This document shows positions 56,395 through 64,000 of a DNA stretch of 64,000 nucleotides, piece after piece (the stretch's first letter is position 1; the number at the start of each line of letters is the position of its first letter). This DNA comes from Platycnemis pennipes (lineage: Eukaryota; Arthropoda; Insecta; Odonata; Platycnemididae), in NCBI GenBank assembly GCA_933228895.1, contig OW121858.1, forward strand, positions 28,481,859-28,545,858. Direction: 5' to 3'. The notes below the pieces were generated by a model. The model made no database searches. It was given only the letters and a program-made list of their open reading frames with translations, and was not told the DNA's origin. Position numbers and translations under genes: made by a program.

Positions 56395-57554
56395 GCCGCC
56401 AAGCTGTCTCCGAGCAAGAAGCCGTGTCCAGATTTGCACGAAGCCCAGTAGTGGTGGAGGAGTTGGATACAGTCTCAAGCCCTGCAAATGCATATGGAGG
56501 GATGGATGCTTCGAAGAGGGGAACTGAATCTGCAATGAGTGGATCGGGTCGAGGGAGGAGTATAGGTAGGGGTGGTAGTAGTTCGTATTTTGGTCGGCGA
56601 AAAGGCAGGGAGAAATTCATTTGTGTTGAATGTGGGGCTACGTTCGAATCGAAGCTGACTCTGTCGAAACACGTCAGGGCTCACCTGAACAGGAACGAGG
56701 GAACGAGTTCTGTGAAGGTAAAAGGACAGGTTCAGGAGAACGAGCATGGCACCAGCATTCTCCGCCTTAATTATGATGAGGTGTTCGGCACGTGTTGTGA
56801 CTTGAGTGTCAGTAGTGGTCGGAGTCAGGAGTGCTCAAAAGCTTTCAATAAACATGGTGAACTCAAACAGCATTCGCAGGTGCACTCGCGCCTCCAGTAT
56901 TCTTGTGAGGTTCATGGGAAGAAGTTCTCCCGGAGTGGGCACCTGAGCACACACAAGAGGACCCATGACAGAAAGAGGCCGTTTGAATGTGAGCTATGCC
57001 AGAAGAAGTTCTCCCAGAGTGGTGGCCTGAGTACTCACATGAGGACCCATGATGGAAAGAGGCCATTTGACTGTGAGCTGTGCCACAAGAAGTTCTCTCA
57101 GAGTGGTAGCCTGAGCCGTCACATGAGGACCCATGACGGAAAGAGGCCGTTTGAATGTGAGCTGTGCCACAAGAAGTTCTCTGATAATGGTATCCTGAGT
57201 AGTCACATGAGGACCCATGACGGAAAGAGGCCGTTTGACTGTGCGCTGTGCCACAAGAAGTTCTCCCAGAGTGGTAATCTGAGCCGTCACATGAGGACCC
57301 ATGACGGAAAGAAGCCGTTTGAATGTGAGCTGTGCCACAAGAAGTTCTCTGATAGTAGTAACCTGAGTACTCACATGAGGACCCATGACGGAATGAGGCC
57401 GTATGAGTGTCAGCTGTGCCACAAGAAGTTCTCCCAGAGTGGTAGCCTGAGCCGTCACATGAGAACCCATGACGGAAAGAGGCCTTTTCAGTGTGTTATG
57501 CCGGAAGAAGTTCGCCCGAAATTGGGAACTGAGTCGACGCATGAAGACCCATGA
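56395..57554 (+). CDS. Gene 2 terminal exon: C2H2 array, frameshifted at its end
   Basis: Acceptor ATTTTCTAG; two bases complete the previous codon, then RQAVSEQEAVSRFARSP runs into the frame. A Gly/Ser/Arg-rich segment (GSGRGRSIGRGGSSS) precedes the first finger, FICVECGATFESKLTLSKH. Two degenerate units follow: one lacks its first Cys (QECSKAFNKHGELKQH) and one has His for the second Cys (SCEVHGKKF). Six regular fingers come next with HDGKRPF linkers, each FSQSG or FSDNG type. After KRPFQC the frame shifts, so the protein ends MPEEVRPKLGTESTHEDP. A shift of one base would restore CRKKFARNWELSRRMKTHDG. The shift and the TAG in exon 2 point to decay, although the central fingers are well kept. 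Confidence 0.8.
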
Positions 57555-57800
57555 TGGATACAGGCCGTTTGAGAATGAGCTGTGTGTCAAGAATTTTTTC
57601 TTATATGGGCATCAAAATGAGCATAAGGCTCGGCACCAAAAGTAGCCACGAATGTCAGCGATGCCACGAATTGCTGAATACGAAGGAGCTGAGGATGCAC
57701 GAGGAGAGGCACTGCTCGAAAAAGGCATTCACGTTGAGGAATTCCCGAAGACGATCCGATCGAATTCGTTTTGAGGTGACAAGTTGCAACACACATTGGG
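57555..57800 (+). pseudogene. Out-of-frame remnants of the last gene 2 fingers
   Basis: Beyond the stop, finger-like sequence continues in two other frames: FENELCVKNFFLYGHQNEH, then SSHECQRCHELLNTKELRMH and RHCSKKAF. At least two indels or stops separate them from the array. An AATAAA at 58233 is a possible polyadenylation signal for gene 2. Confidence 0.55.
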
Positions 57801-57832
57801 GAGAGACTATTGCTCTAAGTGGTGGGCACTAA

Positions 57833-60800
57833 GGCATATTAAGGAACAACCTGAAAGTGCTCCATTAGATACTAGACTAGAAGTGGTAAGTCCTTAGTTT
57901 CGTATGGAGTAGATTGACCAAGGCGGACAAGTTACACCTCAAGGGTGTCCACGTCAATCGAAAGATTGAAGATGGAGTGGGAGTAGAGGGAGGTAAGGTT
58001 TGAAAACAATCGGAGAAGGTTCAATCCCAACGAAGGAGGTGAATAACGGGGCATAAATGCATTTTGTAGTGCTAAAGGAGAGTACCTATTGATCGGGTTA
58101 CCTATTTTTTCATTGTAGATGAGGACGGGAGTCAAGCTTTGTAAAACTTTAAAGAAAAGAAATTTAGAAAATCCATATAGCAAATGGATTGCTTATTATT
58201 ATATTGATAAAAAATAATTTATATTTTTGATTAATAAATAACATCTGTGAAAAAATCCCATCAATCGTTAAATGAATCTATTTTTACTCCTTATTTTGAA
58301 AACTAAAACAGATGGTTTCATAGGATCACAATACATGTACCCACATACATTAAGTGGTCTTTAATATACAATGTTGCATGCATTTCAAACTTTGGTACTC
58401 TAACTGATGGTACCGTGTTCGTTGCTTTTTCTTTTTTAAAGTCATGCAAAAGGACTTGTCCTTAGCTCTAAATATTTTGCCGTTTTTTAGTATCAGAGGT
58501 ATCTATTCATTTCAACATGTTGCACATGAATGCTTGATACATATTTGGTCATTCACAGTTTTCTAAATGCGCATCATCTGAAAATATTAAAAAGATAAGC
58601 GAACAAATGTAGATATTTGCCTTTTGATTTTTCCATAACAAAGTGCCTCATTAACATCAATCCACATGTACTTATGGCGTACGTTGAACGGTTACCATAA
58701 CACTAGAATAATAATGTTAGGATAAAATAGTTGTATTTATCCAACGGCCGTAAAATTTATTTCCGATAAAAAATATTGTTCTCGAAAAAAATTTGGTTTC
58801 CAAGGAGTCAAAGTGAGGGTTCAGAAGGGTTGAGGTTTCGCAGGAAAATTAGGGCTGAATTCCACCACCAGGTGTGGCTTCTCATTGGCTGTTCCGTGGT
58901 GCCTCTGCGGGAAATAAAAGCGGTGTCTTCGAAACGGACATCTTATACATGTCGTTCTTTCGCTAGCAGCCATCTTGCATAATGCTAAATACATAATTAA
59001 TAGTATATTAACTGCAAATATATATTTAAATTGCACGGGTAATGAAATAAAAGCCATTTACAGGACTCAGAGCTTTATTGCTTGTATCCTATTTTACGCC
59101 GTTACTTTATCAGCCCTCTAAGGGCATACTTTTACCTAACTGAAATTTTAAATGGAGCGATAAAGGTCTAAATATTTATCAAAGTCATTGACCCTATGTA
59201 CCTTCAAATTCTTATTATGTGGCTATATTTTACATGTAGAAGTTCACAATGAAGTACGTTACGCGCTACTACCATGTACCTCTTTTTTATAATTTCCTGT
59301 ATTGCAAAAACAATGTGCACTGCACTGATAATTCTAAAGATAAGATCATGAGCGAGGGAATTTCTCATCGACAAGGCCCTGCTGATGGGAAGGCATTCCT
59401 CGTAGGCAAGACCTTGCCCATTGAGAGGATTTCCCATCGGAAGATGTTCCATAAGTGTATGTGAAAGACCATTTCGCCCATGGGGAAGCATAGCTATCAT
59501 TTGCTATGGAAAAAGGATCATGAGAATCTAACCGTCCGCAAGGAGGTCTACTTCCCCGCCCTTCCTATAAAACAGTACAAACTTTCATGCAGAATAAAAA
59601 AGAATATACTTGCCTTGCAGTAAGCCATATTTTTCTCTGGATGAAGAATGAGGTGTTAGGTATGTTATAAGTAACAACTCCTGCAATGAGATAGTCCATT
59701 GGAGATGAGTTTCACCATAGAATAACGACTGTATTAAGGCCACGTGGAAGAAGTATCATACTGTTGGGAGCAGGAAAAGTGAATGAAGGCCACGAACCGC
59801 AAAAGGAGATGTTAAGCCCATTTCACACCATTTCTCACGAACGTACATATTCAGTAGTCTTTATGCTATGCCTTTCAAGAACAGCAAAAATGATAGCTCA
59901 GCCTACCATTTTCGTCAGTTACAAGGTCATTTCCTTGGTTCTTTTCAAAACATTTCCGTTGCCGGAATCACGAAAATCTATTTTAAATTAGTACGAAGTT
60001 ATAAATGAGTTTATGAGCTAGCAGACGATGCGACCCTTATTATCCCGGATCAAGTTTCTATTTCAACTGGAACAAGAAAAAGATGGTGTATCCGATTTTT
60101 TTTAAATCCTGATAGAATGTTACTGTGCTCGCCTGATTTAATACCCATAAATAAATTTAACTATAAGATCATCAGCAATCAACATTTCTTCCATTCAAGG
60201 TTAACTTTTTACAGTGGATTGTTGAGGACACTCCTTGGTAAGTTCTGCACATGCCTTGGTTGTTAAGTATTGTGAACAACAGTTTGTTTTTAGCCTCACA
60301 TGGCACTGCATTTCTACACTTGATGCCGTACGATCTATCATTTCAACTATTATTTCCGATGTCCCTCAACTTGACCGTAAAAGTGATTGAGTAGTTTAGG
60401 CTAAAGTTTGGTACATTAGGTAACCCCAATTTACGAGGAAATGGTGAGGAATTGGTGTGGATGCATTATCATAAAATATAGACACTGAAGAAAGGGGAAA
60501 ACTTCATAGCAAAAAATATGGCCTTCTCTGGTGACCCAACAAGAACACCAGCTACATTTTGGTTGCATACAAAAAGTTTATTCACTCAGTTCACTATTAT
60601 TAGAGATATAGGTGGATACAACCAAGTGCCATTATAGGTTTACATGCCACTGAGTGACCACACTGAGGAAGTATTGGCAAGGTATAGCATACAAGTAGAG
60701 AGAAAAATTGGAAGGATGACATATGCCCATGAAAACAATCAAAACAATATTACTAACTGGTATCCCGTGGTCAAATTTTCATACTTATTTCCAGCCATAC

Positions 60801-61040
60801 GTCTAGAATTTTCACTTTTAACCTTATATTTAAAGTACGTAGCTTAAAATTCATATTGAATCAGGAAGGTATCGTATAACTGGACATTGCTTCTCAAATT
60901 ATTCTCTTCTGGAAGAAATATATTTCCTCCTGAACAATACATTGGCCACTTAAGGGGACTCGGATACATTACATAACACCAATTTTCACTTTTGCTTACA
61001 CTGCCCGTATAATATGCATAAAATTCTCCAAGGCCCATTA
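57833..61040. other. Spacer between gene 2 and gene 3
   Basis: Mostly AT-rich and noncoding. Near 59340-59480 CCCAT(T/C)G/GATGGGAA-type words recur in both orientations, another short-motif patch. No gene recognised. Confidence 0.4.
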
Positions 61041-61041
61041 C

Positions 61042-61534
61042 AGGGGTTCAAAATGACCCAAGGTCGAAAAAGTTAAGGGGAAGTTATCTCATCGCGAGCT
61101 ACGTTCCAATACAAGCTTCCTGACACCTCGCGCGACCCGATGCGTCCACCGGAAGGGGTCCCGCAAGGCGCCCGAAGTAGACAACCCGCCAGACCAAAAA
61201 TGGGTGGCGGCGGCCCACCTGGAGGCCCGTACGCGGCCAAGTCTGACAAAAATTCTGTGTAACAAAATTTCTCGGGAAGTCAAGGTACGTCAGAATTAAA
61301 CCAAAAAATCACAATTTTCACAAATTTAAATTTTTTTAAAACGCTCCTTCTGGATAAATTCGGAAAATGTGCGTTTTTCCGGCCTTGTGGAGTTTTTGTC
61401 GAGATGTAAGAAGAGATGAAAACAATGATGCAGATGATTCGATGCGAGGTGTCAAGAAGCTTGTATTGGAACGTAGCACGCGATGAGAAAACCTTCCCTT
61501 AACTTTTTTTTACCTTGGGTTATTTTGAACCCCT
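61042..61534. mobile_element. Foldback MITE with about 95-bp inverted ends
   Basis: AGGGGTTCAAAATGACCCAAGG at 61042 onward, continuing through CTACGTTCCAATACAAGCTT to CACCTCGCG at about 61131, is inverted at about 61440-61534 with few differences. The roughly 300-bp centre is GC-rich on the left and AT-rich on the right, without a frame of interest. No clear target duplication. Confidence 0.8.
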
Positions 61535-61825
61535 CTAAAGACCAATGCTCATTAGTGACACAACAATGTCAATGAACCATCGTTATTTAATCTTAAAAGA
61601 CACATTCTCCATCAATACATTATATTTTTAATACTCATTAATGAAAATAATAATTTGTAACTAATATTTGCATCATATAATTATTTCATCATTGATTGAA
61701 TTCTTAATGTAAATTCTAAGCGTCTTTCTCCCTTCGTAGCAGAAGTTTGACCATAATGCATAATAGCACTAGTCCCCATCCATTACTTTACACTGGGTGA
61801 TTTTCGTTACCCTCCTTTAACATGA

Positions 61826-63414
61826 TCATATCATCTCAAAACTGCTTCGCGACTTCTCATCCTCCTCTTCTTCTCCCACCCCATCTTGCTTCTTGTTTTC
61901 GCCGTGTACCGCCTCCATGTGCCTCTTCAAGTAGTACTTATTCCTCGTCGTCATTCCGCAATCTCCGCACCCGAATACCTCCCGCTTCTCATCGTGCAGC
62001 TTAAGGTGCCGGCCTAGTCCACTCTTGGTTACAAACGCCTTCGAGCACACAGTGCACACATGCGGTCTCTGTCCAGTGTGCGTCGCGGCATGCTCCGTCA
62101 GACTGCTTCTGACTCTGAACGTCTTCGAGCACGCCTCGCACTTGAAGGGTCTCTCAGCCCTATCAGCCGTCTCCGAGCAGTGATTCACCATGTGCCACCT
62201 CACCTCCTGCTTCGTCTTGAAAAGTTTGTGGCACTGCTGACACTCCTGTGTCCTCTCCATGTGTCGAGTCATGTGCTGCCTCAGGTTCCTCTTGGCGACG
62301 AACATTTTAGAGCAGATCTCACATTGGAAAGTCCTCTTACCGTCGTGGAACTTCATGTGCTCTTTTAGGTACTCTTTCGTGAAGTACTTCTTCCCGCAGA
62401 TCTCGCAAGAGAACTTGCGCTCGCCGGAGTGTGTCACGGAATGCCTAGCGAGGTGACCTGCAGTCTTGTATGCATTGGGGCAATGGTCACATCTGTAAGA
62501 CCTCTCATTCGCGTGCCTTCGCTTGTGACCACGCAACCGACGGGACTCGTTGAACTCCTTCCCGCAAACCTCACAGGCGTACGTGAGTCCACTGTGTGAC
62601 TCCATGTGGGAAGTGAGTAGCCACTTCAACAGAAAAGATTTCGGACAGAAGGGGCAGCGGTGAGGGCGTTCAGACGAGTGCGTCCGCATGTGAATCTTCA
62701 GGCTTGTGGACATCTTGTAAGCCTTCCCGCACACCCCACACTTGAAACGCCTCTCCAAAACGTGTACCGTGGTTATGTGGGTCTTAAGCTTGGACTTGCA
62801 CCAAAAGCCTTGGGCGCAGATGCTACAACAGTAGGGCTTCAGTTGTACGTCAACCGAGTTGACGTGTGCGCACAGCTTCCCTTCCTTGGAGAAACAATTA
62901 CCACTGCAATCCATCCATTCCTCCTCCTTGTGAGACCCCAACAAATCGTCCGCGTAGTCCGACGTCCTCCCAGAGACCCCGCATTCCAGTTTACGCATCT
63001 CGAGGTGGATTGAACGTATGTGGTCTACCAGGTGGTCTTTCTGGGCGTAGACCTTGCCACAATGGTCACAACCGAACAATGTGTTCTTCCTCCTCGTGCT
63101 CAAGTCACTCTTCTGAGTGAAGTCGTTCCAATCTGAGTGAGGAAACTGTGATTCACCCTCGTTCCTCTGTCCACACACCTCACCAGATCCCACATTCTTT
63201 TCCACCCTCTGGTGATCCCTGACGTGCGTCGACAGTGATGACTGAGAGTCAAAGGAAGCCCCACATTCACTGCAAATAAACGTCTCGGTGGATTTCCGTT
63301 GGCACGACATACTACTAGAGGCAATCTCGGGCTCCCTAAGTGCTTCCAGCTCCACAATGGCTCTGCTTGACTGGAGTCTCGAGGATGTATCTTGGTCATA
63401 GAAGTCACTTCGAT
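61826..63414 (-). CDS. Gene 3 terminal exon: intact 13-finger C2H2 protein
   Basis: Acceptor TTTTTCTAG above 63414. Two bases (AT) complete a codon from an exon outside the window, the same +1 phase used by genes 1 and 2. The GTG at 63355 is therefore not a true start. About 40 residues lead into FICSECGASFDSQSSLSTH, followed by about twelve further C2H2 fingers, among them FGCDHCGKVYAQKDHL, FKCGVCGKAYKMSTSL, YACEVCGKEFNESRRL, FSCEICGKKYFTKEYL and FKCEACSKTFRVRSSL. The tail is acidic (VGEEEEDEKS) and ends FEMI before the stop at 61826. Fingers are diverse rather than tandemly copied, and the exon is clearly more GC-rich than its neighbours. It is probably an older, conserved DNA-binding factor; a ZAD upstream is likely but unseen. 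Confidence 0.88.
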
Positions 63415-64000
63415 CTAGAAAAATGTTAAATAAAAGTGAGAAGCTAGTACATTCAGTTACAGACTTAAATTCTCAAAAATGAGGGAGTATTGGAGAGCCC
63501 ATATCATTTGAGCTAGATATAAAGAAGAACACATGCGATGTCAAATATTTTTTAGCTATCGCTTAGGGGTAGCTTGAAATCACTAGATATTTACGTAGGT
63601 TTGTCTTATGAAAAATTATTGTGCTTCAGGCTTAAGATTGGGTGGATGCAGCTCTCCTCTCCATCGTCTTTCCAGCTAAGCTCAAAGTAGGAAGTTTCGT
63701 CATATCTTTGATGACAGAGAATGAGTAGAATACCTGCAGTTCCTGGGCATAGGAATATAATAGTCCCCCTGCATTCTATATAGCAGTACCAGGGCATTAA
63801 ATTAAATGTTCCATGCCGGTGGTTGAAATAAGAGAGGTTGTGCAGAAGAGATTGGGTTAGTTTGGTAATGTGTTGGCCTCCCATAGTAAAGGGCCCTCGT
63901 TCTAATCAAAAGCAATGCTTAGATTTGTCTTTGGAATCGCAGCCATTGCTTGGGTGCCTCCTAGAGAGAACATCCGGTACAGTCATTCCAGAAATCTAAA
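63415..64000. other. Gene 3 intron, no exon recognised
   Basis: Upstream of the gene 3 terminal exon; AT-rich. I see no linker exon with a clean acceptor and donor. The exon supplying the leftover base must lie beyond the window or be too short to recognise. Confidence 0.4.

Noticed and set aside
56994..57590. 198-codon frame antisense to the gene 2 fingers
   Set aside because: Shadow frame of a repetitive C2H2 array; no independent start context or domain.
62060..63120. Plus-strand frames opposite the gene 3 fingers
   Set aside because: Antisense shadows of a GC-rich coding exon.

Overview
This window reads as nuclear DNA of an arthropod, most likely an insect with a large, repeat-rich genome. 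The evidence is ZAD-type C2H2 zinc-finger genes (a family expanded mainly in insects), many small coding exons with GT/AG borders in long AT-rich introns, and a mixed load of piggyBac, hAT, PIF/Harbinger, Ty3/gypsy and LINE remnants. The species cannot be named from the sequence. There is no sign of prokaryotic or viral gene organisation.

Three C2H2 zinc-finger genes form the skeleton. Gene 1 (minus strand, 39462 down to 12115) has two ZAD exons, at least three short acidic linker exons and a terminal exon with about 16 fingers. Its finger array carries one in-frame TGA. Gene 2 (plus strand, 45169 to 57554) has the same architecture and starts head-to-head with gene 1. Its ZAD exons are close copies of gene 1's, but exon 2 carries an in-frame TAG and its finger array is frameshifted near the end. 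Splice phases join in register through both genes. Gene 3 (minus, 61826-63414) is an intact 13-finger terminal exon whose upstream exons lie beyond the window; it converges on gene 2. The 5.7 kb between the start codons of genes 1 and 2 is an old inverted duplication: both sides keep a mirrored CCAAT-box plus CRE-like module and a mirrored 17-bp block. A small candidate gene may diverge from the gene 2 promoter on the minus strand.

Region by region: 1-2.6 kb, AT-rich, nothing firm. 2.8-7.5 kb, a compound repeat with inverted ends and internal direct repeats around a CR1-like LINE fragment. 7.5-12.1 kb, mostly featureless apart from short-motif clusters near 10 kb. 12.1-14.0 kb, gene 1 terminal exon. 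14.3-18.5 kb, decayed gypsy element inside gene 1's intron. 18.7-21.9 kb, two piggyBac remnants. 22.3-25.4 kb, three gene 1 linker exons, tRNA-like SINEs and an element bounded by inverted CCCAGCCAGCACA ends. 26-30 kb, several blocks each built from its own short repeated motif. 30.9-33.8 kb, a 2.9 kb piggyBac pseudo-element. 39-45.6 kb, the divergent ZAD promoters. 46.7-57.8 kb, gene 2, with a piggyBac (itself split by a Harbinger derivative) and a hAT remnant in its introns. 57.8-64 kb, a foldback MITE and gene 3.

ZAD domains dimerise and C2H2 arrays bind DNA, so genes 1-3 are probably sequence-specific chromatin or transcription factors. The most interesting question is whether the two nonsense codons and the near-identical ZADs mean decay, or a working pair in which gene 2 supplies a ZAD-only partner.
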